DNA from: Hyphomicrobiales bacterium
GTDB taxonomy: Bacteria; Pseudomonadota; Alphaproteobacteria; Rhizobiales; JAJFHC01
Length of the DNA stretch: 25,265 nucleotides
Direction of reading: 5' to 3'
NCBI GenBank assembly: GCA_021775835.1
Contig: JAJFHC010000312.1
Span: 1-25,265, forward strand
Each line of letters begins with the position of its first letter. Within the stretch, counting starts at the first letter, position 1. The notes beneath the pieces were generated by a model. The model had not been told where the DNA came from and did no database searches. It saw only the letters and a program-made list of their open reading frames with translations. The position numbers were made by a program, and so were the translations under genes. Positions 1 to 9,069 of the stretch are shown in pieces.

Positions 1-372
1 CCGCTCGACTTTCTTGAGATCCCGTCGGGCACCATTTGTCTTGAAACGCCGCCAGAAGACATCGACCGGCTTTTTGCTGTCCAGCGTCCCTGTTCCCTTC
101 ATTCGGGCGGCATAGATGACCGTGTTGGTGTTCTTGGATCTCTGTAGATAGAACAACATGTTTTCATCGTCAGGAATCGGGTAACCGGCACGTGGCGGGG
201 GCAGGGCATCGAGTGTCCTGATCTTGCTTTCGTACTGAACCGCATGGGCTTGCGTATCCGGTGCCGCCACTCCGGTGACGATGTAGGCCAGAAAGCCCAA
301 CAGAAAGATTGCCATTGCTCTGGTTGCACGACGCGGTTGAGCCGGCTGGAAACTTGATTGTGTTAACGTCAT
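1..372 (-). CDS. DUF4833 domain protein, C-terminus cut by window start
   Basis: The frame opens at an ATG at 372 and stays open for 124 codons to base 1, so only the N-terminal part is present. A hydrophobic stretch at about residues 20-37 (MAIFLLGFLAYIVTG) followed by a small-residue region looks like a signal peptide or signal anchor, so the protein is probably exported. Residues 73-90 (LFYLQRSKNTNTVIYAAR) and 101-110 (KPVDVFWRRF) match the pattern I know for DUF4833, a family of unknown function. It lies 134 bp downstream of the PAP2-superfamily gene on the same strand and may be co-transcribed with it. No strong Shine-Dalgarno is visible. The family call is from memory of the motif; no biochemical role can be given. 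Confidence 0.8.
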   Translation of the reverse strand, partial: MTLTQSSFQPAQPRRATRAMAIFLLGFLAYIVTGVAAPDTQAHAVQYESKIRTLDALPPPRAGYPIPDDENMLFYLQRSKNTNTVIYAARMKGTGTLDSKKPVDVFWRRFKTNGARRDLKKVER

Positions 373-506
373 GTTCTGCAGTTCTGTATCCCTGTCACGG
401 TGTCGGCGCATGTATTAGCCTGTTCAACACCCATAAAGATAACAAAACTGGCATGAACTTGAAATGAACGTGTTGTTCACGCCAAGGTTACTCCTGCAAT
501 CTTCTC

Positions 507-1670
507 TCAGGCAACAGATCCAGAATGTTGTTTCAGCAGATCGTCAAAGCGGCGGCAGGCAGCGCGCCGGTTATGCCAGGTGGCAAAATGGCCGGCGATC
601 CACCAACAGAAGATCGTCACGGCATAGGCCAGATACGTATCGATGGCGTAGTGCCAACCCAAATGTATCGAGCCAATAAAGATCACGAAGGCAAACAACG
701 CCAGGACAATGCCAAGTTTGCGACTGACCGGCCAAACCGTCAGAACAAACAGCAGGGTGGTTGCATTGTGCATGCTGGGCATCGCGGATATGCCTGCGAT
801 TATCGAAATTTCGCCTGTGTAGGATTGCCAAAGCATGTCCTGTACGGCGAGTGCCTCAACCGGATATACAGTGTTGGCGGAATTCAAGTAGGCCATCAAA
901 CCGCTATAGGGGTCGGGTGATAAGCCAATGTTGGTGTAATAACACGGACCTACGGACGAAAAGACAATGGCCAACAGGCTGCCACCCAACATCCAGACAA
1001 GCATATAGGACGTGAAGAAACGGGTGCGAAGGTGGCTCAGTTTGGTATCGAATGCCAGCCACATCCAGACCATCCACATGACCACCAACCAGATCGCATA
1101 GAACTTACTGATGACGAATGTGACAATCGGATACCCGATGATCGGTTGAAGCCACTCCCACGGGTGCTGTCCGAAATGCAGCCACTTGTCCCAAAACATG
1201 AAGGTTTCATCCCAACTATACGGATTCACAGCCGGAATGTTGGTTTTTATTTCTTCAAAGATACACATGAAAATGAATACGGCGATGAACATGGGCACGC
1301 CGATTACATAACGCCGCACGTCAAGGACATCGTTTTTGAATACCTTGATGAAATCCAACAGCGGACGCTCCGATTTGAGTGTCGCCATGACATGATAGAA
1401 GCGATACACCGCAAGTCCTAGCAAGGCCGATGTGAGCATTGCGGGAATGGCCACCACTACAAACAGTCTAAGCATCTTCCAGGCACTGAACAGATCGGCC
1501 CCTGGCAGGCGGAAGACGAAGATCCAGGCGACCGCAGCGTACAAGCCGCCGATCGCATAGAACATCCAGTGCGCCGCAAAGCCCGCACCCATCAGTTGGC
1601 AAAGCCTCGAAATCCGGGACAGGCCGGAAAGATGACGGACAGGTGCTTCCGTGGTCAGGGTGACACTCAT
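507..1670 (-). CDS. PAP2-superfamily membrane phosphatase / phosphotransferase
   Basis: This is a 387-residue polytopic membrane protein from the ATG at 1670; a TTG 18 bp upstream would add six residues. Hydrophobic segments lie around residues 35-55, 68-90, 125-140, 180-206, 220-243, 308-335 and 345-362. Near the C-terminus are the two best PAP2 landmarks: PSMH (His 301) and GWHYAID (His 340, Asp 344), the expected catalytic histidines and supporting aspartate. The spacing and the HYxxD form resemble the PAP2_3 branch, which includes Aur1/Ipt1-like inositol phosphotransferases, more than small undecaprenyl-pyrophosphate phosphatases. By inference it handles a lipid phosphate or phosphoinositol headgroup at the inner membrane; the substrate is unknown. 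The DUF4833 gene follows on the same strand. Confidence 0.85.
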   Translation of the reverse strand: MSVTLTTEAPVRHLSGLSRISRLCQLMGAGFAAHWMFYAIGGLYAAVAWIFVFRLPGADLFSAWKMLRLFVVVAIPAMLTSALLGLAVYRFYHVMATLKSERPLLDFIKVFKNDVLDVRRYVIGVPMFIAVFIFMCIFEEIKTNIPAVNPYSWDETFMFWDKWLHFGQHPWEWLQPIIGYPIVTFVISKFYAIWLVVMWMVWMWLAFDTKLSHLRTRFFTSYMLVWMLGGSLLAIVFSSVGPCYYTNIGLSPDPYSGLMAYLNSANTVYPVEALAVQDMLWQSYTGEISIIAGISAMPSMHNATTLLFVLTVWPVSRKLGIVLALFAFVIFIGSIHLGWHYAIDTYLAYAVTIFCWWIAGHFATWHNRRAACRRFDDLLKQHSGSVA

Positions 1671-1767
1671 GCGGGCTACTCGCGACAATCAGACAAGGTG
1701 CGCAGTATCGCCCGGCGGTCTTACAATTCCGTAAAAACGAAAGTGTTTTCAGAAACTTGGAATGGGA

Positions 1768-3099
1768 TCAAAGTTCGGGATGCAAAAGGATCGGTGGAAG
1801 TCCCGCACCCTGGGCCATTTCAAGCACAGGGTCGATCACGGTTTTAGGGTCCCTAATCTCTGCGTGACGCAGAAGCATTGCCGCCTTCTCCACCATTTCC
1901 GTATGGGACAGGGCGGATGCGGGGTCTCCCTTGGCGTCGAGGCTCTCGCTGGAAATGGTCCGATTGTCCCGCAAGGTTGCCTCCAAACCACACCCCCAGC
2001 TGTCGGGATACCTGTTCGTATACCGGTCGCCGGTTTGCAGCGAAATACGGCTGCGCATCGGCTTCAGAGCTTCGCGTGTTGTGTCGTCGAACGCCTTAAA
2101 GTCAACCACGTCCTCACTCAGGGCTGCGGCAATGCAGTGTTGTAGCGAGAATTTTGCAGCGTAGACCGTATCCACCTCACCCCGGTCGCACAAGGCGAGT
2201 GCTGCCGGATAGGTTGTCGCCCGAAGGCTCGCCACATCCTCAAGCCCCAACCCTTCGGCTGCCAGTGACTGTTTCATATCGAGTGCGGCACCAATGGCCG
2301 GATGGGTGTGACGGCACGACGGCCACGGTTTGATCGACGTCAGGCGCAACTGCCAGTCAGCCTCAGGAGCGGAAGTAACAAGGGCAGGGGATGCATCGGG
2401 GCAGGCCGCGGCGAAGAACCCGCGCTTACCTTCAAGGATGGTTTCAGGGCCGGTAAAGTCGACCGCAGCCAGTTGTGCGCTGGTGAGGCCCGATTGCGCT
2501 GCGTGACCCGCATGAAGGTGTTTCGACATGGCGCCTGAATCCAGAAACTCCCACAGGCCGGCTGCCTGCGTGCCGGCGTTTCCCAGAGCATGAACACACT
2601 GGTCTTCGGACAGATCCAGCAGTGTCGCGGCCGCCATGGCTGAACCGAAGGCGCCACACGTGGCAGTGTTGTGCCAAATCTTGTAGTGCGCCGGCCCCAC
2701 AGCCATGCCGACCCGGGTGGTCGCTTCAAACCCGTGAAGTACCGCGGTGAGTACCTGTTCACCGGTGACTTTTGGCGATGAACCGTCGGCTGTTGCCATG
2801 AGATGCGCCCAGACGGCTGGTACCACTACACAACCCGGGTGAACGACGGATGCCCGGTGGAGGTCGTCAATTTCTAGAATGTGACACAATCCGCCCCACA
2901 GAAACGCCATGTCGCGGGCGTTTCTTTCCGACGTTCCGGTAGCACGTGCCCAGGCAAGCAGACGTCTGCCCGGATCGCTGTTGCGACCGCCAATAATGTT
3001 GGCAACAGCATCGAGGGTGAAGAGGGCCGCAGCATCCAGGTCAGCCTGGGATACGGGCTTGTTGCGAATCAATCGCACGAGATCACGGGTAAGACTCAT
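1768..3099 (-). CDS. MmgE/PrpD family protein
   Basis: This 443-residue protein belongs to the MmgE/PrpD superfamily, which includes 2-methylcitrate dehydratase, cis-aconitate decarboxylase and iminodisuccinate epimerase. The full-length architecture is present: a helical N-terminal domain with the DDLHRASVVHPGCVVVPA region, a central AGLWEFLDSGAMSKHLHAGHAA motif region, and the second domain with KPWPSCRHTHPAIGAA. The ATG at 3099 is preferred to an upstream TTG at 3135, because family members begin shortly before a helix like SLTRDLVRLI. The substrate cannot be told from sequence. The neighbours do not encode a methylcitrate cycle, so prpD is not supported. It is transcribed divergently from rlpA, with 184 bp between the starts. 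Confidence 0.88.
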   Translation of the reverse strand: MSLTRDLVRLIRNKPVSQADLDAAALFTLDAVANIIGGRNSDPGRRLLAWARATGTSERNARDMAFLWGGLCHILEIDDLHRASVVHPGCVVVPAVWAHLMATADGSSPKVTGEQVLTAVLHGFEATTRVGMAVGPAHYKIWHNTATCGAFGSAMAAATLLDLSEDQCVHALGNAGTQAAGLWEFLDSGAMSKHLHAGHAAQSGLTSAQLAAVDFTGPETILEGKRGFFAAACPDASPALVTSAPEADWQLRLTSIKPWPSCRHTHPAIGAALDMKQSLAAEGLGLEDVASLRATTYPAALALCDRGEVDTVYAAKFSLQHCIAAALSEDVVDFKAFDDTTREALKPMRSRISLQTGDRYTNRYPDSWGCGLEATLRDNRTISSESLDAKGDPASALSHTEMVEKAAMLLRHAEIRDPKTVIDPVLEMAQGAGLPPILLHPEL

Positions 3100-3123
3100 G
3101 GGTGCATACAAGCATCTTCGGAT

Positions 3124-3151
3124 TTGACGTGACAAGCAGGAACGGTATCGA
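3124..3151 (+). promoter_or_regulatory. candidate sigma-70 promoter upstream of rlpA
   Basis: TTGACG at 3124-3129 is a good -35 element. It is followed after 16 bp by the weak -10-like TATCGA at 3146-3151, in the divergent spacer between the MmgE/PrpD gene and rlpA. The -10 match is poor and the distance to the rlpA start is about 130 bp, so this is only a candidate. Confidence 0.22.
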
Positions 3152-3244
3152 AAACGAATTCTTTACCATTGGCCGCCACACTCAACACTGGGGAAGGTGT
3201 TGTCCGGCGTGCGTTTCGCGGCGGATGCCCCTCAGGGATGGTTC

Positions 3245-3263
3245 ACGGTGATTGTATCACCGT
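3245..3263 (+). promoter_or_regulatory. 8-bp stem-loop just upstream of rlpA
   Basis: ACGGTGAT and ATCACCGT form a perfect 8-bp inverted repeat around a 3-base TGT loop. It ends 20 bp before the rlpA ATG. It could be a leader hairpin affecting ribosome access, or an operator half-site pair. No regulator is known. The inner arm ATCACCG recurs in the hairpin after rlpA. Confidence 0.5.
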
Positions 3264-3283
3264 CATAACAGCGTTGGGTCTTG

Positions 3284-4255
3284 ATGAGTACACAAGAGCG
3301 CTACGGGGGTGCGGCGTATCAGCATCCCAATTCACGAACTTACAAAACATGGTTCATCGTTGCCGTTGGAACAGCGGCCCTCAGTGTAGGGCTCGCGAGC
3401 TGCAGCGGCAAAAAATCGGCGTTCTCCGGCAAGGGGAGTCCGATCTATTCCGGACCAAGCCCTATTCCAAAGGGTGGCGGCGTCCGCAAAGTTGGTAATC
3501 CCTACAAGATTGCCGGCAAGAAGTATTACCCGAAACCGCAGCCCGGTTATCACAAGCGCGGTGTTGCCTCGTGGTATGGACCAAAATTTCACAAGCGCAA
3601 GACGGCGAATGGTGAATGGTACGACATGGAATCCATCACGGCTGCTCACAAGACGCTGCCGTTGCCATCGTTTGTCAGGGTTACAAATCTGAAGAACGGT
3701 AAGTCGCTTGTGGCACGCCTCAACGACCGTGGCCCCTATGCCCATGACCGTATCATCGACATGTCGAAGAAGTCGGCGGAAATGCTCGGCTTCAAGAATG
3801 CCGGGACAGCTCCCGTCGAAGTCGTCTACCTGGGACCGGCTCCCCTGAACGGTGATGACTACTACGTCACCCAGGCGAAGCTCAAAAGCAATCGTGTGGT
3901 GACGGCGACCAAATCGGACAGAGGGCTTTCCCGGACCGATATAGAACCGGCCGCTTGGCAGGATTCGCCGACACACACCGGCTCGATTCCCAAATCGGGA
4001 CGCGGTAACACGACGCTTGGATCGACAGGCGGCGCCTATGTTCAGGCCGGATCATACAGCGATCCGGGCAATGCTGCCCGCGTTGAGCAGCAATTGTCGC
4101 GTTTCGGTCACGCCAACACCGTGGAGACGCATACAGGCTCGTCGATCTTCTACCGCGTGACGGTCGGTCCGCTGCAGGATCGAAACCAGGCGGTCGACGT
4201 CTTGAGCCAGGTGAGGTCCGCCGGTCATCACGATGCCCGCATCGTGACGCGGTAA
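3284..4255 (+). CDS. rlpA: septal ring lytic transglycosylase RlpA (lipoprotein with SPOR domain)
   Basis: RlpA cleaves peptidoglycan strands lacking stem peptides and acts at the septum during daughter-cell separation. From the ATG at 3284 the protein has 323 residues; an in-frame TTG lies immediately before it. A hydrophobic segment at 22-39 ends in the lipobox LASC, so Cys40 is the likely lipidation site. The double-psi beta-barrel domain spans about 92-185, starting GVASWYG. Residues equivalent to the catalytic set of Pseudomonas RlpA are visible: Glu111 (NGEWYD), His122 (TAAHKTLP) and Asp148 (NDRGPY). A SPOR domain at about 245-322 should bind denuded glycan at the division site. The next gene is a PBP5-type carboxypeptidase, giving a wall-remodelling pair. 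No strong Shine-Dalgarno is visible. Confidence 0.95.
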   Translation: MSTQERYGGAAYQHPNSRTYKTWFIVAVGTAALSVGLASCSGKKSAFSGKGSPIYSGPSPIPKGGGVRKVGNPYKIAGKKYYPKPQPGYHKRGVASWYGPKFHKRKTANGEWYDMESITAAHKTLPLPSFVRVTNLKNGKSLVARLNDRGPYAHDRIIDMSKKSAEMLGFKNAGTAPVEVVYLGPAPLNGDDYYVTQAKLKSNRVVTATKSDRGLSRTDIEPAAWQDSPTHTGSIPKSGRGNTTLGSTGGAYVQAGSYSDPGNAARVEQQLSRFGHANTVETHTGSSIFYRVTVGPLQDRNQAVDVLSQVRSAGHHDARIVTR

Positions 4256-4281
4256 AGAAAAATACGTTCATAACGTACGTC

Positions 4282-4309
4282 ACATCACCGGGAATTTTCC
4301 CGGTGATGT
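4282..4309 (+). terminator. 11-bp stem-loop between rlpA and the carboxypeptidase gene
   Basis: ACATCACCGGG (4282-4292) and CCCGGTGATGT (4299-4309) pair perfectly across the 6-base loop AATTTT, 26 bp after the rlpA stop. The stem is strong enough to act as a terminator or transcript stabiliser, but no run of T follows it on either strand. It may therefore be a 3'-end-protecting hairpin or processing site rather than an intrinsic terminator. Confidence 0.55.
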
Positions 4310-4401
4310 CGTGACACGCCAAGACGTACGCGCTAGACTCCTGTGAATTTCGTTTGGTGAAGCCCAGCAAGGGCTTCCAGTACAGATTTTCGAGGTTAGC
4401 G

Positions 4402-5592
4402 ATGCGTTTTTGTCGGATGATTCGCGGAGTTGCGGCAATCGGCCGGTCTGCCATGGCCCGCGGCGCTCTGTTTGTGCTTGGCTTGACTGTTATTTCGGTG
4501 ACGTTCCTGTCCCGGCCGGTTTCGGCTGCAACCATCAAGACCGCAGCAGAGTTTGCCATTTTGATCGATGGCAGGACCGGCGCTGTTCTGATGGAAAAGA
4601 ATGCGGACGACCTGATGGCACCGGCCAGCATGAGCAAACTCATGACCATGGCCGTGGTCTTCAACGCCCTCAAGACGGGCGACATCAAACTGACCGATGA
4701 GTTTTACATCAGCGAGAACGCCTTCAAGAGAGGCGGGTCGAGGATGTTTGCCAAGCTCAAGTCTGCCGTGCCGCTGGAAGACCTTATCCGTGGCGTGATC
4801 ATCCAGTCGGGCAATGACGCCTGTATTGCGCTGGCCGAAGGCCTGAGTGGTACCGAGGAAGGGTTCGCCGACGAGATGAACCAGCGGGCCAAGGAACTGG
4901 GCCTCAAGAAATCGAATTTCGAGAATGCCACCGGATGGCCGCATCCCGATCACGTGGTCACATCGCGCGAACTGGCCAAGATTGCCCGCCATGTAATCTA
5001 CGATTTTCCGGAATATTATCACTATTACGCGGAAAAGAGTTTTACCTGGAACAAGATCAAGCAGCACAACCGCAATCCACTATTGTACCAGAACATCGGT
5101 GCGGATGGCCTCAAGACGGGACACACTGATGAATCCGGTTATGGGCTTGTTGGATCGGCGAAAAAGAATGACCGGCGGCTCATTCTCGTGATCAACGGCC
5201 TGAAGACCAAGAACAAGCGTTCGGAGGAAGCCCGAAAGATTCTGGATTGGGGGTTCCGGAGCTTCAGGAACTACACCGTATTCGAAGACGTGGAGAGCGT
5301 CGGCAGTGCAAAAGTTTGGGGCGGCGAGACGTCTTCTGTGCCTCTGGTGTCCCAGGGACCCGTGCAGTTGCTCATGACCCGGGCGGACCGCAAGAAACTG
5401 AAAGCGGAAATTGTCTACAACGGCCCGTTGCGCGCGCCTGTCAAGAAGGGCGACGAAGTGGCAAAGCTTCGTTTCGTGTCAGCGGGCAAGACGGTCAACG
5501 AGATACCGTTGTTTGCTGCAGCCGATGTGGAGGAAGGCAGCATTATCGGGCAGGCCTTCGACACGCTGAAGTTCATGGTCATCGGTGGTTGA
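4402..5592 (+). CDS. D-alanyl-D-alanine carboxypeptidase, PBP5/6 type (serine-type, S11)
   Basis: This enzyme trims the terminal D-Ala from peptidoglycan pentapeptides in the periplasm, limiting cross-linking. The ATG at 4402 is chosen because GAGG lies 6 bases upstream; an upstream GTG at 4354 has no comparable site. The protein has 396 residues with a signal peptide to about residue 42 (cleavage near VSA). The active-site triad of motifs is complete: SMSK at 76-79, SGN at 136-138 and KTG at 238-240. The C-terminal beta-rich PBP5_C domain covers about 295-385. The end FDTLKFMVIGG is only weakly amphipathic, and I cannot confirm a membrane anchor. Its stop overlaps the proposed tmk start by 8 bp, suggesting co-transcription with tmk and holB. 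Confidence 0.95.
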   Translation: MRFCRMIRGVAAIGRSAMARGALFVLGLTVISVTFLSRPVSAATIKTAAEFAILIDGRTGAVLMEKNADDLMAPASMSKLMTMAVVFNALKTGDIKLTDEFYISENAFKRGGSRMFAKLKSAVPLEDLIRGVIIQSGNDACIALAEGLSGTEEGFADEMNQRAKELGLKKSNFENATGWPHPDHVVTSRELAKIARHVIYDFPEYYHYYAEKSFTWNKIKQHNRNPLLYQNIGADGLKTGHTDESGYGLVGSAKKNDRRLILVINGLKTKNKRSEEARKILDWGFRSFRNYTVFEDVESVGSAKVWGGETSSVPLVSQGPVQLLMTRADRKKLKAEIVYNGPLRAPVKKGDEVAKLRFVSAGKTVNEIPLFAAADVEEGSIIGQAFDTLKFMVIGG

Positions 5593-6295
5593 GGTTTTGG
5601 GATCACCGGCCGGCAATAACAATGGTGACGACAAATCGAAAGCATCCCGCCCACGAGGGAAATTCATCACTCTCGAAGGAGGCGAGGGGACCGGCAAGTC
5701 AACCCAGGCGATCCGTCTCAAGGAGTATCTGATTGACGCCGGTCATGATGTTGTTCTGACACGTGAACCGGGCGGTTCTCCCGGTGCCGAAGAAATACGG
5801 AGCCTGCTCGTGAGCGGTACGGCCGACCGATGGTCTCCGCTGACGGAGACCCTGCTGTTTTTTGCCGCCCGCGATGAGCATCTCGTCCGTACTATCCGGC
5901 CTGCTCTCGACCGTGGCCAGTGGGTCATCTGCGACCGGTTTGCGGATTCCACCCGCGCTTATCAGGGGGCTGCCGGCAATATATCACCCGGCTTTCTCGA
6001 GACGCTTGAAGGCACTGTCATCGGGCCCGACTGGCCAGACCTGACGCTTATATTCGATCTTGATCCTGAAATCGGACTGGCTCGCGCCGGGCAACGGATG
6101 TCACCGGGACACGCGGAAGACCGGTTCGAGAAGAAAGGACTGGCTTTTCATGAAAGGCTCCGGCAAGCGTTCCTCGACATCGCGGCGAATGCGCCAGGAC
6201 GGTGCGCCGTGATCGACGCCTCAGTGGACATGGACCAGGTGACAAGGTCCCTGACAACCGTCGTCCGTGAACGCCTTGTCGGCGCCATAGGGTAG
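5585..6295 (+). CDS. tmk: thymidylate kinase
   Basis: Tmk phosphorylates dTMP to dTDP using ATP, an essential step in dTTP supply. The P-loop GGEGTGKST is at 32-40. The DR motif lies in VICDRFADSTRAYQG, and the LID region RAGQRMSPGHAEDRFEKKG follows. Length is 236 residues from the GTG at 5585, about 24 longer than usual at the N-terminus. That start overlaps the carboxypeptidase stop by 8 bp. It is the first good candidate in frame, although the Shine-Dalgarno is weak; a TTG at 5597 is possible. holB begins 17 bp after the stop, a pairing widely conserved in bacteria. Confidence 0.95.
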   Translation: MVEVLGSPAGNNNGDDKSKASRPRGKFITLEGGEGTGKSTQAIRLKEYLIDAGHDVVLTREPGGSPGAEEIRSLLVSGTADRWSPLTETLLFFAARDEHLVRTIRPALDRGQWVICDRFADSTRAYQGAAGNISPGFLETLEGTVIGPDWPDLTLIFDLDPEIGLARAGQRMSPGHAEDRFEKKGLAFHERLRQAFLDIAANAPGRCAVIDASVDMDQVTRSLTTVVRERLVGAIG

Positions 6296-6312
6296 GACAC
6301 GCGGAGAGCATT

Positions 6313-7446
6313 TTGGCAAGAGCGGCAAAAGAAGATCCAGACATTCCGGAAAGCGACAGGCTTGAGGGATTCCCTCATCCCCGTGAAACATCCGGTCTTG
6401 TGGGTCACGGTGAGGCGGAACGGCGGTTTCTCGACGGTTATCGCGGAAGCAAACTCCAGCACGCCTGGATCATTGGCGGACCCATGGGCATCGGCAAGGC
6501 GACATTCGCGTACCGGGCCGCACGGTTTGTGTTGAAGTATCCAACTCCCGACCTCGTGCCCGACTCAGGCAAAGACAGCCTGTATGTATCCCCGGAGGAC
6601 CCGGTTTCGCACCGCATTGCGGCCCGCGCCCATACCAACCTGCTTGTGCTGAACCGGCCCTGGGACTCCAAGACCAAGAAACTCAAGACTGTTCTCACCG
6701 TCGACGAGGTTCGTCGCACTGTGCGCTTTTTCGGGCGCACGGCCGGCGAGGAGGGGTGGCGCATCTGTATTGTCGACAGTGCCGATGAAATGAATCCCAA
6801 TGCGGCAAACGCGTTGCTGAAAATCCTGGAGGAGCCTCCGTCGAAAGTCCTTTTCTTTCTCGTCAGCCATGTTCCAGGCCGTCTGCTGCCGACGATCCGG
6901 TCGCGCTGCCGGAGACTGGACCTGTCGGCGCTTTCGGTGAGCGACTGTGCAGACGTGATGGCGGAGCTTGTGGGCGAGCGCCAGTCACGGGTCGACATGG
7001 AGATTGCGGCGCGCCTCGGAGAGGGCAGTGTGGGGCAGGGCCTCAAACTGCTCGAAGGCGGCGGCATCGCCATTCACAAACAGATGCTGGGACTTCTGGC
7101 CAACCTGCCCAATGTCGACGTCAAGCGGCTCAACCAGTTTTCCGACAAGATTGCGCCCCGTGCGGCATCTGCTGAATACGATCTGTTCTGCGATCTGATT
7201 CTCAAATGGATTGCCAGGATGGTGCGCGGTGTATCGACCGGCGAACTGTCATCCGTGCCGCAAAACGAAGCCGATCTCATGGTCCGCCTGGCAAACCGGC
7301 ACTCTGCGGCCCACTGGGCGGACGCCTGGGAGAAAATCAATCGTTCCCTTATGCGTGCAAATGCCCTAAATCTCGACCGGAAACAGACCATTGCGGTTTT
7401 GTTTTATGAACTCGAGCAGACAATGAAGGCCGCTCAGGCCGCATAG
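6313..7446 (+). CDS. holB: DNA polymerase III delta-prime subunit
   Basis: Delta-prime is a subunit of the clamp-loader complex that opens and places the beta sliding clamp. The start is a TTG at 6313 with GGAG 6 bases upstream; no ATG lies nearby in the same frame. The protein has 377 residues. Its Walker A-like motif [10 protein letters not shown] is at 55-64, followed by the Walker B/DEAD-like region [20 protein letters not shown] and the SRC motif in TIRSRCRR. The Cys residues of the small zinc module found between Walker A and B in E. coli delta-prime are absent; the region is rich in Asp and Pro instead. It is flanked by tmk (17 bp) and metG (49 bp), all on one strand. Confidence 0.93.
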   Translation: MARAAKEDPDIPESDRLEGFPHPRETSGLVGHGEAERRFLDGYRGSKLQHAWIIGGPMGIGKATFAYRAARFVLKYPTPDLVPDSGKDSLYVSPEDPVSHRIAARAHTNLLVLNRPWDSKTKKLKTVLTVDEVRRTVRFFGRTAGEEGWRICIVDSADEMNPNAANALLKILEEPPSKVLFFLVSHVPGRLLPTIRSRCRRLDLSALSVSDCADVMAELVGERQSRVDMEIAARLGEGSVGQGLKLLEGGGIAIHKQMLGLLANLPNVDVKRLNQFSDKIAPRAASAEYDLFCDLILKWIARMVRGVSTGELSSVPQNEADLMVRLANRHSAAHWADAWEKINRSLMRANALNLDRKQTIAVLFYELEQTMKAAQAA

Positions 7447-7495
7447 TCGTTTAAAACTCTTATCCATCGACCGCGCAAAACTCCCAGGAGCCCCC

Positions 7496-9058
7496 ATGTC
7501 GCCGCGACCCCGTTTCTACATCACGACGGCCATTTCCTATCCCAATGGCGCCCCCCACATTGGCCATGCCTACGAGGCGATCGCGACCGATGCGATTGCC
7601 CGCTACAAACGGCTCGATGGGTATGATGTGATGTTTCTGACCGGCACCGACGAGCACGGTCAGAAAATGCAGCAGACGGCCGAGAAGGAAGGCATCACGC
7701 CGACTGAACTCGTGGCGCGGATGACACCCCAGTTTCAGAACATGGTCGAGGCGCTCAATTGCAGCCACGATGATTTCATCCGCACCACGGAAGAACGCCA
7801 CAAGAAATCTTCCATGGCAATCTGGGAACGGATGGCGGCCAATGGCGACATCTACCTGGACAAGTACGCCGGCTGGTATTCCGTGCGCGACGAAGCGTAT
7901 TACACCGAGAGCGAGTTGGTTAAGGCAAGCGACGGCACCAAGGTCGCACCCGACACCGGCACGCCGGTGGAATGGGTCGAGGAAGAGAGTTACTTCTTCC
8001 GTCTGTCGGCCTATCAGGACAAGCTGATCAAACACTACGAGGACAATCCCGATTTCATCGGTCCGGAGACCCGGCGCAACGAGGTCATGAGTTTCGTCAA
8101 GGGCGGCCTTGACGACCTGTCGGTGTCGCGTACCAGCTTTGACTGGGGCGTGCCGGTGCCCGGTGACGACAAGCACGTCATGTATGTGTGGGTCGATGCC
8201 CTGACCAACTACATCACCGGTGTCGGCTTTCCCGACACGGAGTCGGAGTCGTTCAAGCGGTACTGGCCGGCGGATCTCCACATCATCGGCAAGGACATCC
8301 TGCGGTTTCACTCGGTCTACTGGCCGGCGTTTCTGATGTCGGCGGGGATCGAACTGCCGAAACGGGTCTTTGGCCATGGCTTCCTGTTCAACAAGGGCGA
8401 GAAGATGTCGAAATCGGTCGGCAATGTCATCGACCCGATTAATCTGGCTGAAAGCTACGGCGTCGACCAGACACGCTATTTTTTCATGCGTGAAGTCCCG
8501 TTCGGCCAGGACGGTCATTACAGCCACGAGGCGATCGTCAACCGGATCAATGCGGACCTGGCCAATGACCTGGGCAACCTGGCACAGCGCTCCTTGTCGA
8601 TGATTGCCAAGAACTGCGCCAACACGTTGCCGACCCCCGGCGCGCTTACCGATGACGACACGGCCATTCTGGCGGCAGCCGATGCCCTGCTGGAGAAGAC
8701 CCGTGTTCACATGGACCGCCAGGCGATCCATCTGGCACTGGGCGACATCTGGTCGGTGGTGGCCGATGCCAACCGGTATTTTGCCGGCCAGGAGCCCTGG
8801 GTGCTGCGCAAGTCTGACCCGGAACGCATGGCGACAGTGCTCTACGTGACGGCCGAAGTCATCCGTCAGATCGCCATACTGTCGTGTCCCTATATGCCGA
8901 CGGCGGGCAACGCCCTGCTCGATCTTCTGGCGGTGAGCGAAACCGACCGGTCCTTCGACAGGCTCGGCGAAGACGGCCGGCTTGCCCCAGGCGTGACCCT
9001 GCCGGCACCGGCGCCGGTTTTCCCGCGCTATGTCGAAGCCGATGCGGATGAGACCTGA
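7496..9058 (+). CDS. metG: methionyl-tRNA synthetase
   Basis: This class I enzyme charges initiator and elongator tRNA-Met. AGGAG lies 5 bases before the ATG at 7496. The protein has 520 residues. The nucleotide-binding signatures are HIGH at 21-24 and KMSKS at 303-307. The connective domain (about 120-160) shows no cysteines, so it belongs to the zinc-free form. There is no C-terminal EMAP/Trbp-like dimerisation domain; the protein ends shortly after the helical anticodon-binding domain. This short form fits alphaproteobacterial enzymes. The TatD-family gene begins 11 bp after its stop, an association seen in many bacteria. Confidence 0.97.
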   Translation: MSPRPRFYITTAISYPNGAPHIGHAYEAIATDAIARYKRLDGYDVMFLTGTDEHGQKMQQTAEKEGITPTELVARMTPQFQNMVEALNCSHDDFIRTTEERHKKSSMAIWERMAANGDIYLDKYAGWYSVRDEAYYTESELVKASDGTKVAPDTGTPVEWVEEESYFFRLSAYQDKLIKHYEDNPDFIGPETRRNEVMSFVKGGLDDLSVSRTSFDWGVPVPGDDKHVMYVWVDALTNYITGVGFPDTESESFKRYWPADLHIIGKDILRFHSVYWPAFLMSAGIELPKRVFGHGFLFNKGEKMSKSVGNVIDPINLAESYGVDQTRYFFMREVPFGQDGHYSHEAIVNRINADLANDLGNLAQRSLSMIAKNCANTLPTPGALTDDDTAILAAADALLEKTRVHMDRQAIHLALGDIWSVVADANRYFAGQEPWVLRKSDPERMATVLYVTAEVIRQIAILSCPYMPTAGNALLDLLAVSETDRSFDRLGEDGRLAPGVTLPAPAPVFPRYVEADADET

Positions 9059-9069
9059 GGCGCCCCGTC

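Noticed and set aside
99..329. 76-codon minus-strand frame overlapping the DUF4833 gene
   Set aside because: It is an out-of-frame shadow; the neighbouring frame from 372 carries the recognisable DUF4833 motifs.
3183..3202. 6-bp inverted repeat CAACAC / GTGTTG in the rlpA upstream region
   Set aside because: Short arms with an 8-base loop; likely to arise by chance, and weaker than the hairpin at 3245-3263.
7460..8731. 423-codon minus-strand open frame across metG
   Set aside because: It lies antisense to metG, which has all family motifs and a good ribosome-binding site. Long antisense frames are common in GC-rich genes, and this one shows no domain.
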